This document shows positions 1 to 8,234 of a stretch of DNA of 64,000 nt, piece by piece. The stretch is from positions 2,170,001-2,234,000 of the forward strand of contig NZ_CP042171.1 of NCBI RefSeq assembly GCF_005938645.2. Reading direction: 5' to 3'. The notes under the pieces are model-generated. The model had not been told where the DNA came from, ran no database searches, and saw only the letters and a program-made list of their open reading frames with translations. The position numbers were made by a program, and so were the translations under genes. Origin of the DNA: Pedobacter sp. KBS0701. GTDB taxonomy: Bacteria; Bacteroidota; Bacteroidia; Sphingobacteriales; Sphingobacteriaceae. Numbering within the stretch: position 1 is the stretch's first letter; every line of letters starts with the position of its first letter.

Positions 1-811
1 TGTATAATTAATCATAAAAAAAGAAAATGTATACTTTTTAAGGGAAGACCAGGATCGTTGCCTCATCTAACTTTTAGCTTTTAACCATTTCAAATACCCG
101 GTATTTCTTTAGGTACCTGAAAAATTCTAAAATTTTAGAAGGTACAATTTCACCTTTCTTACCAGAGCCTTAATTCCGCGTTTGTAAAAAACAAGATCCC
201 GTTTGCCCTTTAATTTTGATCATTCCATTCCTGACAGCCATAATTTTAGTATATTAGGATAATCAAAAGGATGATCACCCAACTCAATCCGTCTTATTAA
301 AAATCTCCAAAAAAAATATTCCAAATTCCACCTTCACGCCACATTTACCCCAAGTTTAGGCCACCTTCCGGCCAGGCTTGCGTGGTACTTACTTGCACAC
401 TACTTCAACCTTACTTCGGTTGAGTTGTAGCCCTGGTGTAGGTCAGGTAGGTCAAAGATTTACCTCGCTTTAAATTGGCAGGTTAACAATAGCTCAAAAA
501 CAGATAAGGAGAAAGTTAGCCAAAGGTATTGTTGGTGTATAGCTGTGTCGGAGAAGCCCGGGTAAAAAGGGCAATAAACGGCTATTCGGGATTTTAGCAT
601 AGTAATCCTTTTTAAATAAAAAAATCCTGCAATGAGCGTTGGAGGATTTCTGTGATACCCGCTGGGATTTGCACCTTGATTAAATATCAGCGATTATTCA
701 TTATCTAGGAGATTTTGGATTTGATAATCACCGAATGACTCACCTTTTACTTGTATCTTTTAGTTGCAATTGCTATATTTTAAATATACTAAAATTAAGT
801 TTAAATTCAAT
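1..811. other. Gene-free stretch with scattered hairpins
   Basis: No open frame here looks like a gene. The stretch holds short inverted repeats (for example around 404-423, CAACC...GGTTG) and, at 622-674, a hairpin followed by a tRNA-3'-end-like sequence that is listed separately. The rest is AT-rich and I see no further structure in it. Confidence 0.5.
622..674 (-). pseudogene. Relic of a tRNA 3' end with its terminator
   Basis: Positions 652-674 read like the plus-strand image of the 3' half of the tRNA-Lys found at 24115-24187 (acceptor and T-arm), with single-base changes, and then the match stops. A 7-bp hairpin at 622-649 sits where the terminator would be on the minus strand. The anticodon half is missing, so this cannot be a working tRNA. 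The nearby sequence 737-752 also resembles the repeat arm at 23996-24013 next to the intact tRNA, which suggests a shared origin by integration or duplication. This is inference from similarity by eye. Confidence 0.4.
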
Positions 812-1012
812 TTAAGATTTCTCAATGAATTCCTTCCAAGACAGCAACAACGCCTCTAAGTATGCAATAGGCACTATTTTGTTTTCATCAAAGTATATGT
901 AATCTTCCCCTAACTAGCTACGTTCAAAACTAAAGAATTCCAATTCATATTGCTGTTATTATCTTGCTGTAATGTGGGAAACTGGGGCTTGTTCAGCGTT
1001 GGGAGTTTTCAT
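812..1012 (-). pseudogene. Decayed small gene, function unknown
   Basis: One minus-strand frame of 67 codons runs from an ATG at 1012 to a stop at 812-814 and is interrupted by three internal stops (two adjacent, one single). Between them the translation is protein-like; the last 33 residues include YIYFDENKIVPIAYLEALL and SWKEFIEKS, with balanced acidic, aromatic and hydrophobic residues. It looks like the C-terminal half of a small cytoplasmic protein after loss of selection. I do not recognise the family. A chance frame is possible. Confidence 0.35.
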
Positions 1013-1063
1013 ATATCAATAAGAATTCTACAGGTGTCAGATATTCCTAAATTTATAAAATAC

Positions 1064-1082
1064 TACATTTATTTATGTAGCT
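1064..1082. repeat. Small perfect hairpin
   Basis: CTACAT and ATGTAG flank a short AT loop. It lies just past the stop of the short minus-strand ORF 1087-1188 and could be the weak terminator of the gene that once stood there. Confidence 0.3.
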
Positions 1083-1086
1083 GTTC

Positions 1087-1188
1087 TTAGGGAAGATTAC
1101 TTTTTATGGTTTCTGTCGGTCTCTTTTTTTGTCCAAACACTACGGCCGTATAAAAAGTTAAAAGGATAAGTAAAAAGATTTTATTCAT
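1087..1188 (-). pseudogene. Signal-peptide stub of a lost exported protein
   Basis: The minus strand encodes 33 residues beginning MNKIFLLILLTFYTAVVFGQ, a typical Bacteroidota signal peptide ending in a GQ cleavage site, followed by only a dozen charged residues and a stop. That is too short for the usual mature exported protein, so I read it as the 5' stub of a truncated gene. A genuine secreted micro-peptide of about 13 residues cannot be excluded. Confidence 0.3.
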
Positions 1189-1574
1189 ATTACAGAATAA
1201 ATGGCATAAATCAGGCGTATTTTTTTGGAAAAATACAGGTTTCAATTGGACTGAGAAAATTGATTGAAAAATACTTTTTCAAGACTGAATAGCGTCAGTT
1301 GATCCGCTGATTTTGTTCTAGTTAAACATTTTGTTAACAAAAACGACTTGAGCGGTTGCAATAGATCGGTCACACTTGAAATAATATCAAGAAAAATATC
1401 AGTATATTGGATGTGAGAAGACTAAAGCTATTGCTATAGCCTATAAAAAAGCCGTCCCTGCAATAAGTCATTATATATAGAAAATGTACTATCCTGTATA
1501 GCAGATTTGATAGATTTTTATAAAAACAATAAATATGAATAATTATTTATTGTTAACCTCAAAATAAAAAAAAA
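1189..1574. other. Leader region of the small exported protein
   Basis: No coding potential seen. It contains a perfect 10-bp hairpin (arms 1525-1534 and 1545-1554) directly in the 5' leader of the gene at 1575. An exact TAnnTTTG box was not found. Confidence 0.4.
1525..1554 (+). promoter_or_regulatory. Leader hairpin before the two-Cys exported peptide
   Basis: Arms AACAATAAAT and ATTTATTGTT pair perfectly around a 10-nt loop and end 20 nt before the start codon. It is A/T-only, so weak; it may stabilise the transcript or be chance in AT-rich DNA. Confidence 0.3.
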
Positions 1575-1787
1575 ATGAAAAAAGTGTTATTAACCACCGT
1601 ATTGTTTTTCTCTATCATGGCAGCGTCTTTCGCTAAAACAAGGTACACTTTTCACACCACTTGTGGTACTACTGTACAAATCATCAGTGATCAAAATTGG
1701 AGTGATGCTACACTAACTTCAATGATGAATGGGATCAATGAGGCTGACTGTAATGAAACTCCAGGCTCGGTAGAGATTATCCGTTAA
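1575..1787 (+). CDS. Small exported protein with two cysteines
   Basis: A 70-residue product with a clear signal peptide at residues 1-20 (basic MKK, hydrophobic core, cut after SFA). The mature part is about 50 residues, acidic, with two cysteines (in TTCGTT and ADCNET) that could form one disulfide in the periplasm or outside. The start follows an A-rich leader typical of Bacteroidota. A strong terminator follows 10 nt after the stop, so this is its own transcript. It lies upstream of a GLPGLI protein and an outer-membrane barrel and near LytTR regulators, but I do not recognise a family and assign no function. Confidence 0.7.
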   Translation: MKKVLLTTVLFFSIMAASFAKTRYTFHTTCGTTVQIISDQNWSDATLTSMMNGINEADCNETPGSVEIIR

Positions 1788-1797
1788 TTTACCCATG

Positions 1798-1841
1798 TTT
1801 CTTCGTGGCTTCAAGGCCATGAAGAAATTTTATTTTTTTTT
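1798..1841 (+). terminator. Rho-independent terminator of the small exported protein
   Basis: A 12-bp stem (TTTCTTCGTGGC with GCCATGAAGAAA, one G-T pair) followed by a long T run. It separates the 70-residue peptide gene from the GLPGLI gene. Confidence 0.8.
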
Positions 1842-1897
1842 AAATCTAAGAGGGTAACTATTTGAGGTGCTGGTTATTCCGAAAAAAATAAATACCG

Positions 1898-2725
1898 ATG
1901 TTAAAATCATTTTTTCTTGGCTTGATAATTCTCTTAACGGCTCAAATATCTTTTGCACAGTCTAAAGATAATGATCGGTTTGAATGGAGCGCCCAATATA
2001 AATTCTATTTCAAAACAGATAGTATGCAGTCTCAACCAAACTCTGAATATATGTTACTGATGTTTAATCAGCAAATTTCAGGTTTTAGGTCTGTATCCAG
2101 ATTCCTCCTTGACAGTATTAGGAAAACAAGTAATTATAAAGAAAGGCCTCAAAGTGAGCGTGTTGCCATTGGAATGAAATACCCGACCAATTTTGAAGAG
2201 TATATTTTTACTGACCTTAACAAAGGACAAGTTACCGTTACCACTGTTGCTAATTTAAGTGTTCCAACCAGTCCTCAATATACTGAGTTTGTATCGCCTA
2301 AATGGCAAATCAAAAACCAGACAAAAAGAATCAATAACATTTCTTGTACAAGGGCGGAGACTGTTTTATTTGGACGCAAATGGATTGCCTGGTATGCTAA
2401 TGATTATACTTTTCCCTTTGGACCATATAAATTTTATGGTTTGCCAGGATTGATTATAGAAATCGCTGATGCTACTGGTAGCTATCGATATGAACTTGTA
2501 AAGTTTAAAAAAGAGCAAATTATTTATCCCCGGGTTCCAGTGGACAATGTGCTAAAAGTTAGCAAAGCGAAGTGTTTGGAATTGTTTCGTACCGGAAAAT
2601 ATACAACAGCAATGTTTAAAAACGTTCAAATTGAAGGGCGCGGTCCTGAGTATTTTAAGCGTATGCAGGATGGCATGGACAAAAAGCGTAAGAGGGATAA
2701 CAATCCTATAGAATTACAGCCGTAA
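1898..2725 (+). CDS. GLPGLI family protein
   Basis: A 275-residue exported protein with a signal peptide at residues 1-21 (ending ISFAQ) and the diagnostic motif YGLPGLIIEI, with GLPGLI at residues 181-186. The family is Bacteroidota-specific, about this length, and of unknown biochemical role; members are often next to outer-membrane barrel receptors. Here the stop is 22 bp before the start of such a barrel gene, so the two are very likely co-transcribed. The C-terminus is strongly basic (KKRKRDN). The product should be periplasmic or surface-associated; function remains open. Confidence 0.9.
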   Translation: MLKSFFLGLIILLTAQISFAQSKDNDRFEWSAQYKFYFKTDSMQSQPNSEYMLLMFNQQISGFRSVSRFLLDSIRKTSNYKERPQSERVAIGMKYPTNFEEYIFTDLNKGQVTVTTVANLSVPTSPQYTEFVSPKWQIKNQTKRINNISCTRAETVLFGRKWIAWYANDYTFPFGPYKFYGLPGLIIEIADATGSYRYELVKFKKEQIIYPRVPVDNVLKVSKAKCLELFRTGKYTTAMFKNVQIEGRGPEYFKRMQDGMDKKRKRDNNPIELQP

Positions 2726-2747
2726 CCTTTGGGAATTCAGTAGCGCA

Positions 2748-5414
2748 ATGTTCAGATGTACCCTTTTTCTGCTTATATTTCTATTTTCATTTTTAGCTAG
2801 AAGTCAAACTGTCGTTTCGGGAAGGTTATTTTCACCGAGCGGGGAGCCAATTCCGCACGGATCAGTTAGTGTAATGGTACCCGCTGACAGTGCAGTGATT
2901 TCATTCGTATTAAGCGATTCAGAAGGTAGGTTCAGACTTTCTTTCATCTCAAAGGTGAAGAAATTGCAATTGGTTATAAAAGCAATGAATTATGAAACCT
3001 TTTATCGATCGATTGAAAACCAAACTCAACAGTTAAATTTTAGTTTACGGCAAAAGGTGATTGAACTTGCAGAGGTTGATGTTCGAAAACCACCAATTGT
3101 AAAGAGAGGCGACACTTTAAGTTATGATTTAAATTCTTTTGCAAGCTTACAGGATCGTACTTTAGGAGATGTTCTTAAAAAAGTACCTGGTATAGAGGTG
3201 AGTGCTAATGGCCAGATTAGATATCAGGGGTTGGCCATTAATAAGTTTTATGTAGAAGGAAAGGATTTAATGGCTGGCAACTACGGAATTATAACGAATT
3301 CTCTACCAAATATCGATGTAGATAAATTGGAAATACTCCCAAACCATCAACCCATAAAGCTCCTAAAGGATAAACTGTATTCGCCGCGGGCCGCCATCAA
3401 TATCAAACTGAGAAAAAATGTAACGACAACCGGAAGAGGGGAAATTGGTGGTGGATTAAGCCCACTCGCATGGCAAACTAAGCTTACACCGATGCTGTTT
3501 AGCAAAAAATACCAGTCGTTATTGAACTACAAATCAAATAATATTGGAGAAGACATCACTAAAGAAATGAACAATCTGGGTGTAATTGATGTTTCGGAGG
3601 GCATAACTAAAGAAAACACAGATAATAAGTGGATCAGCATCTCTCAAACTGTTCTGCCAACGATAGCTCAGGAGCGATATCTATTTAACCGGACACATGT
3701 CGCATCAGCCAACCTATTGTTTAACCTGACTAAAAAATTGGAGCTAACGGGAAGTGTAAGTTATCTGAACGACAGAATTGAGCGCGAGGGAGGGCAAGAA
3801 ACGATTGTTAACCAGTATGATTCTTCTGGAAATCAGCAAGGTATCATTTCATATGGGCGTTCAAATTTAACACGATTGGCTAAACAACAAGTAAACGCAA
3901 GGCTCATTTTGACACAAAACACTGACAGCAATTTTTTAAAGAATATTTTGTTTTTCCAATATAATAGATCCAGTGATATTGGAAACATTAGGATTGGTAA
4001 ATCTTCAATTGCACAGTTTCTTGCCTCCCCTGAATATGTGCTGCAAAATTCTTTGAGCTCGATTATCCCAATCGGAACCAAGAAAAAATATTCAGTCAAT
4101 TTACATTCGTACATCAATTTTTCTAATGTAAAGCAGCATTATCAAGTTTCACCTTTAACTTCATTGTATTTCCCGGGTATATCTTTCGTAAAGCCAGATC
4201 TGCTAATTCAGGAGCTCTATCTAAAAAAAATTGAATCAAAAAATACATTGTCATCATCACTTTCCTTCAATGATATTACTTTGACACCAAGGTTCGGTTT
4301 ACAAGCTGATCGAAGTTTGCTTCGTTCAGGAATTTCGGATATCAACATTGCTCAAAATGGAGCAGATCGATACATCAACAATATCAGTTATACCATTTTT
4401 AGATCATTTGCGTCTATTGATTTTAATTACAGCGGAAGAAAACTTAAAATTCTTACATCGTTTCCTGCCAAAATTAACAATATCACTGCGCTTTCCAGGC
4501 TACATGATTTTCGCAAGGATCTGCATCTCAACACTTTTGAGCCAAGTTTGCAATCGGAATATCGACTCTCTACCAGGTATAAGATCGTTGCTACAGCAGC
4601 TGTTAGCAACGATTTTGCAACGTTGGAAACACTTTATCCTGGCTATATATTAAGTGGACTGGATTTTAGCTCTTATGGCTCGGACATTTCAAGAACCAGA
4701 ACACAAAATTTAGGAACCAATCTTATTTATGAGAATGTCCTCGACAATACATCCTTTAATATTGGGTATAATTACTCAAATAAACTGGGAAATGTAATTT
4801 TTAACAGAAAAATTTATGAAAATGGACAACAAGTACTCGAGGCTCTTAATATGAAGAATCCACAAAGCTTCATCAATTATCAAATAATTCTGGCTAAATT
4901 TTTTGCTGAACAAAAAATCAATACCTCCATAACTTATCTCATCAGCAATGGGAATACAAATAGTTATGTTAATGGTACCTTTCTTAACAGCCATAGTTAT
5001 GGTCAATCCGTAGGTTTAAAACTAAACTATAACAAATTAAAGTGGCTGAATATAGATTATAATGCAATAGCATCCTTTAACCGTGTTAAAAATAATTTTG
5101 ACATAACAAGGTTCAATTCCTTATCACAAAAGTCTCAATTATTTATTTCTCCTTTTTTAAACCACAGTCTGGATGTAAGCCTCGATCAGTTTCGATACAA
5201 CTTTTTGGGTAATACTTTTGTAAATTCCTTTTTAGATATAGGCTATCGATTTTCATGGACTAAAAAAAAAATAGATTTTGATTTAAAGTGGGCAAATATT
5301 CTAAATAAAAATAGTTACAGGCAGTTTATGGTGAACGAAAATCAAACAACTGAAGATGTATTTAAACTTCGTCCATCCCAATTATTATTCGCTGTAAAGT
5401 TCAACTTTAGGTAA
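2748..5414 (+). CDS. TonB-receptor-like outer-membrane barrel with carboxypeptidase-regulatory domain
   Basis: 888 residues. Signal peptide about 1-19 (ending ARSQ), then a carboxypeptidase-regulatory-like Ig fold (about 20-105, starting VVSGRLFSPSGEPIPHGSV), then a plug-like segment with GDTLSYDLNSF and LGDVLKKVPGIEV (about 118-175), and a long region of alternating aromatic strands ending KFNFR, as barrels do. It is the subtype that lacks SusC-type features and typically pairs with GLPGLI proteins. Expected in the outer membrane; cargo unknown. Forms an operon with the upstream GLPGLI gene and converges with the kinase gene 24 bp further on. Confidence 0.85.
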   Translation: MFRCTLFLLIFLFSFLARSQTVVSGRLFSPSGEPIPHGSVSVMVPADSAVISFVLSDSEGRFRLSFISKVKKLQLVIKAMNYETFYRSIENQTQQLNFSLRQKVIELAEVDVRKPPIVKRGDTLSYDLNSFASLQDRTLGDVLKKVPGIEVSANGQIRYQGLAINKFYVEGKDLMAGNYGIITNSLPNIDVDKLEILPNHQPIKLLKDKLYSPRAAINIKLRKNVTTTGRGEIGGGLSPLAWQTKLTPMLFSKKYQSLLNYKSNNIGEDITKEMNNLGVIDVSEGITKENTDNKWISISQTVLPTIAQERYLFNRTHVASANLLFNLTKKLELTGSVSYLNDRIEREGGQETIVNQYDSSGNQQGIISYGRSNLTRLAKQQVNARLILTQNTDSNFLKNILFFQYNRSSDIGNIRIGKSSIAQFLASPEYVLQNSLSSIIPIGTKKKYSVNLHSYINFSNVKQHYQVSPLTSLYFPGISFVKPDLLIQELYLKKIESKNTLSSSLSFNDITLTPRFGLQADRSLLRSGISDINIAQNGADRYINNISYTIFRSFASIDFNYSGRKLKILTSFPAKINNITALSRLHDFRKDLHLNTFEPSLQSEYRLSTRYKIVATAAVSNDFATLETLYPGYILSGLDFSSYGSDISRTRTQNLGTNLIYENVLDNTSFNIGYNYSNKLGNVIFNRKIYENGQQVLEALNMKNPQSFINYQIILAKFFAEQKINTSITYLISNGNTNSYVNGTFLNSHSYGQSVGLKLNYNKLKWLNIDYNAIASFNRVKNNFDITRFNSLSQKSQLFISPFLNHSLDVSLDQFRYNFLGNTFVNSFLDIGYRFSWTKKKIDFDLKWANILNKNSYRQFMVNENQTTEDVFKLRPSQLLFAVKFNFR

Positions 5415-5437
5415 AGTTTCAAATACTTACTACTGTG

Positions 5438-6544
5438 CTATCGGCTATCAGTATCATCTGAAAAATGATGACCCCTAATCCCCGGAACATTTAAGATTAA
5501 AGTAAAAACCTCGTTAAGGATGGAATAGTTTAAGGAAACCTGCTTTCCGTATTTATATTTAAGACGCTTTCTCACATTATTTAAACCCAATTTACTAGAA
5601 TGAATATTGATGTTTTTTGATTGCACATTCCTGGTGGTAATAGTTAACGTATCGTTTTCATATAAAAAATCGATAACTGCCTGTTGCTGTGGATTTGAAA
5701 ATTCTCCATGCTTGATCATGTTTTCTGCCAGGGTCAATAATACCAGTGGGATGAATGGAAGTGAAAGGATTTCTGGAGGATAGTTTAACCTTATTTCTGT
5801 TTTGATATTCCTTAATTGGTACAGTGAAAATAGCGTTTCAACATGTTTGATCTCTGTACCCAAGCAGATTACTTCACCCATATGATCTGAATCGATTGCG
5901 AAACGCATTATCCTGGAAAGATGGATCACGGCATCAGAAGCTATCTGTACATTATTGGTCATGGTATGATATATAAAATCGAGGGTATTGAAGAGAAAAT
6001 GGGGATTTATTTGGGCTTTCAATAGCGAATTATGAGATTTTACTAATTCCTGCTCAGTTTTTTGCTGTTTAATGATGTTTTGCAGATGGAGCTCCTTTAA
6101 CTGTTCTTTTTCGCGCTTTTCTACCTGTGTCCTTTTAAACACAAAATACCCTGTTGAAAAGAACATAAAATATATACCCCGATAAAGATTCTTCAGAATA
6201 AACTGCCTATCTAAAAGATATGGACGTTTAACCATAATTACATTGATATAGATCAATAATAAATTTGCCAAGTAGTGAAAAAAAACATAGGTAGCCAGAC
6301 TAATCATTATTACTAAAGGTAACCTCCAAAATGCTTGTAGATCTCTCCTGAAAGACCAGGGTAAGCCCAGGTCAGAAAAAAAATAAAAAAAAACGATTAT
6401 CACTACATAATGGAAAAGATAAGTAACTGGATTCTCAAAAATATCAAATATTAGGCCTACAATTATGGTTTCGTAAACAATAAAGACAGACCATACAATA
6501 AAATGAACTGAGCTACTCTTTAATTTATCCAAAATCTTTTTCAT
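5438..6544 (-). CDS. LytS/YehU-type sensor histidine kinase
   Basis: 368 residues. Four hydrophobic stretches in the first ~140 residues form the membrane sensor; a coiled linker rich in K, E and Q follows; then the His_kinase family motif INPHFLFNTLDFIYHTM with the phosphoacceptor at His182, and an ATPase domain with the N-box LAENMIKHG. This family phosphorylates LytTR response regulators, two of which lie downstream of its 5' end on the same strand (6803 and 8235). There is no recognisable extracytoplasmic domain, so any signal must act in or near the membrane. The gene diverges from a 48-codon peptide ORF starting at 6641, with 96 bp between them. Confidence 0.9.
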   Translation of the reverse strand: MKKILDKLKSSSVHFIVWSVFIVYETIIVGLIFDIFENPVTYLFHYVVIIVFFYFFSDLGLPWSFRRDLQAFWRLPLVIMISLATYVFFHYLANLLLIYINVIMVKRPYLLDRQFILKNLYRGIYFMFFSTGYFVFKRTQVEKREKEQLKELHLQNIIKQQKTEQELVKSHNSLLKAQINPHFLFNTLDFIYHTMTNNVQIASDAVIHLSRIMRFAIDSDHMGEVICLGTEIKHVETLFSLYQLRNIKTEIRLNYPPEILSLPFIPLVLLTLAENMIKHGEFSNPQQQAVIDFLYENDTLTITTRNVQSKNINIHSSKLGLNNVRKRLKYKYGKQVSLNYSILNEVFTLILNVPGIRGHHFSDDTDSR

Positions 6545-6640
6545 GCATTTCCTGCTTTAAGTGTAGGTTAACGTCCATTTAATGTAACAATATTTTTTCC
6601 TGAAAGTAACCGAACTAAGTTGCAAAAAAAATACAAAAAC

Positions 6641-6787
6641 ATGCAACAACAAAAGACAAAACTCAAAGCCAAAACTGTTTTTATTTTCAAAAAATCAAGC
6701 AGCTCAAATTATTTAAACTATGCAGAAACAGAGCCTACGACTACGCTTGTTACTACTGCGCAAACACATATCGCTAACAAAGGATAA
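6641..6787 (+). CDS. Putative Thr-rich precursor-like small peptide
   Basis: A 48-codon ORF between the kinase (divergent) and the LytTR regulator (convergent). It begins MQQQKTKLKAKTVFIFKK, a basic leader-like half, passes a Ser/Asn run, and ends in a Thr-rich tail containing TEPTTTLVTT. It has no signal peptide and no cysteine. The shape (Lys-rich N-terminus, then Thr/Ser-rich tail) resembles small Bacteroidota peptides annotated as class I lanthipeptide-like precursors, but that is from memory and no lanthipeptide dehydratase, cyclase or peptidase-ABC transporter lies in the window. An A-rich leader precedes it, and a perfect terminator hairpin follows 4 nt after its stop. The terminator and position argue it is transcribed. 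Function unknown; a chance ORF remains possible. Confidence 0.45.
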   Translation: MQQQKTKLKAKTVFIFKKSSSSNYLNYAETEPTTTLVTTAQTHIANKG

Positions 6788-6791
6788 AGCA

Positions 6792-6820
6792 AAGAGGAGG
6801 ATTTACCTCCTCTTGGTTTT
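6792..6820. terminator. Terminator shared by peptide ORF and LytTR regulator
   Basis: AAGAGGAGG (6792-6800) pairs perfectly with CCTCCTCTT (6806-6814) around a 5-nt loop, followed by GGTTTTT. It covers the stop codon of the minus-strand regulator and ends the plus-strand peptide transcript. Confidence 0.75.
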
Positions 6821-7534
6821 TATTAATTTTTCAGAAACGAATGAAAGAAAGTCTTTTTTGTAATAATCACCTACAGTCATCTCACAACCGTTAACCATTT
6901 TAATCGAATTACCGGAAATGTACTCAATATGTTCTTCTGCAAGAATGAAACTCCTTTGGAATCTTAGAAAACCTGGTTGACATTTGAATATATCTGAAAC
7001 CTCTGACAAAGTCATATAGGTGAGTATTTTGCGTTTTAAAGTATGAATCATTACATAGTTCATTTTACTTTCTACAGCTACAACATCAGAGAATTTTATA
7101 TTTAGCATTTTGTATCTGTCTTCTTTACTTTTGACTAAAAACGAAGCATTTTTATCGTAAGAGTTACATTTCCGACCATTTGAGGAGAATACTTTATTCA
7201 TAGAGGTTAGGAATTCTCCTAACGTAAAAGGTTTCAAAAGATAATCATCAGCTTCAATTTTGAACGCCTCGTATCCATACTTGGTATGTGCAGTAGTGAA
7301 AACTATTTTTTTTGTTTTATTCCTGAGCATTCGGGAGAGTTCGATACCATTGATATTTGGCATATCGATATCCAATAGCACAAGATCTACGCAATCAACG
7401 GACTCGAAATATTTTAATGCTGCTAAAGGGTTTGTAAACGAAGCAGATAAATACAATCGATCGAAGTTACTCAAATATTTTTTTAAGCCCTCAATGGCGT
7501 GGGGCTCATCATCAACGATTACGCATTGGTACAT
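6803..7534 (-). CDS. LytTR-family response regulator (copy 1)
   Basis: 243 residues. N-terminal receiver domain (1-~118) with the acidic pocket VDDE (residues 8-10), phosphoacceptor Asp55 in LVLLDIDMPN and the Lys of DDYLLKPF; C-terminal LytTR DNA-binding domain (~135-240) with the typical FLRFQRSFILAEEHIEYI segment. It would activate or repress promoters when phosphorylated by the nearby LytS-type kinase. It is a close paralogue of the regulator at 8235-8981, sharing MY-CV/IVIDDEPHAI-GLKKYL and YGYEAFK-DADDYLLKP. Confidence 0.92.
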   Translation of the reverse strand: MYQCVIVDDEPHAIEGLKKYLSNFDRLYLSASFTNPLAALKYFESVDCVDLVLLDIDMPNINGIELSRMLRNKTKKIVFTTAHTKYGYEAFKIEADDYLLKPFTLGEFLTSMNKVFSSNGRKCNSYDKNASFLVKSKEDRYKMLNIKFSDVVAVESKMNYVMIHTLKRKILTYMTLSEVSDIFKCQPGFLRFQRSFILAEEHIEYISGNSIKMVNGCEMTVGDYYKKDFLSFVSEKLIKTKRR

Positions 7535-7689
7535 ATAGCAGAAAAATTAGATTACCTGAATTATAATTTTAGCTTTTTTCTGTCAAGAAATAGAACATTG
7601 TTTTAATTCCCTGTGGTATATGTATTGAAAACAACTTTCAGTAATACCGAGGATAGGGCCATTCCTTCCGGATCAGCATAGCGTAATTT

Positions 7690-8040
7690 TTAACATTCCT
7701 GTTCAATGAGTAACAAAGCTGCAAGCTTTTTCAAAATCAGTTTTCCTGATCTTACGCGAGAATTGAAATATTGGTCATAAGCCAGATGCAAAGCATCATC
7801 CTCAGCATTGATCAATAGTTTTCTATTCAAACTCCTGTATTTGTTCAAATGATTAATTGCCGCAAATACATCAGTGTACAATGTGAATGTATCCGCCAAA
7901 TTGACCGATACAATTGGAGTTTGTATGATAATTTTGGCCCTGTCTATAAGTAGTCCAACATAATCGTTTGCCTCCACAATATCAATTGCCTCAAGCAAAA
8001 GTTGGTATTGGAATTCATCAATGTTAGCAGTTTTTACCAT
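7690..8040 (-). CDS. Hypothetical 116-residue protein between two LytTR regulators
   Basis: No signal peptide or membrane segment. The composition is mostly helical (DEFQYQLLLEAIDIVEAND, AINHLNKYRSLNRKLLINA) with one cysteine, at the C-terminus. Start chosen at the only ATG, MVKTANIDEF. It lies on the same strand as the two LytTR regulators with gaps of 155 and 194 bp. I do not recognise a family. Position suggests a signalling-associated role, which is inference only. Confidence 0.6.
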   Translation of the reverse strand: MVKTANIDEFQYQLLLEAIDIVEANDYVGLLIDRAKIIIQTPIVSVNLADTFTLYTDVFAAINHLNKYRSLNRKLLINAEDDALHLAYDQYFNSRVRSGKLILKKLAALLLIEQEC

Positions 8041-8124
8041 ACAGTAAATTTAAGTTGATGTTGAAGCGTGAACCTGTTTCTATCTTCTTGAATATATTCA
8101 ACAAAAGAAGTAAAAAAGAAGCTT

Positions 8125-8160
8125 AATCACTATAAACCTATCTATAAATTGTTAGTGATT
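8125..8160. repeat. Hairpin in the gap between the orphan gene and regulator 2
   Basis: AATCACTA and TAGTGATT pair perfectly around a 20-nt AT-rich loop. On the minus strand it lies downstream of regulator 2 and upstream of the 116-residue gene, so it may end transcription of the former; no strong T run accompanies it. Confidence 0.35.
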
Positions 8161-8234
8161 ATGTAGAATGATCAGAAGCAGGGGTAGAAATAGAGAATTA
8201 AAAAGGATAAATAATCCAGTAAGTGGCTGCTAGT

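Noticed and set aside
6641..6787. Calling the Thr-rich peptide a lanthipeptide outright
   Set aside because: It lacks Cys for lanthionine rings, and no dehydratase, cyclase or peptidase-ABC transporter is visible in the window.
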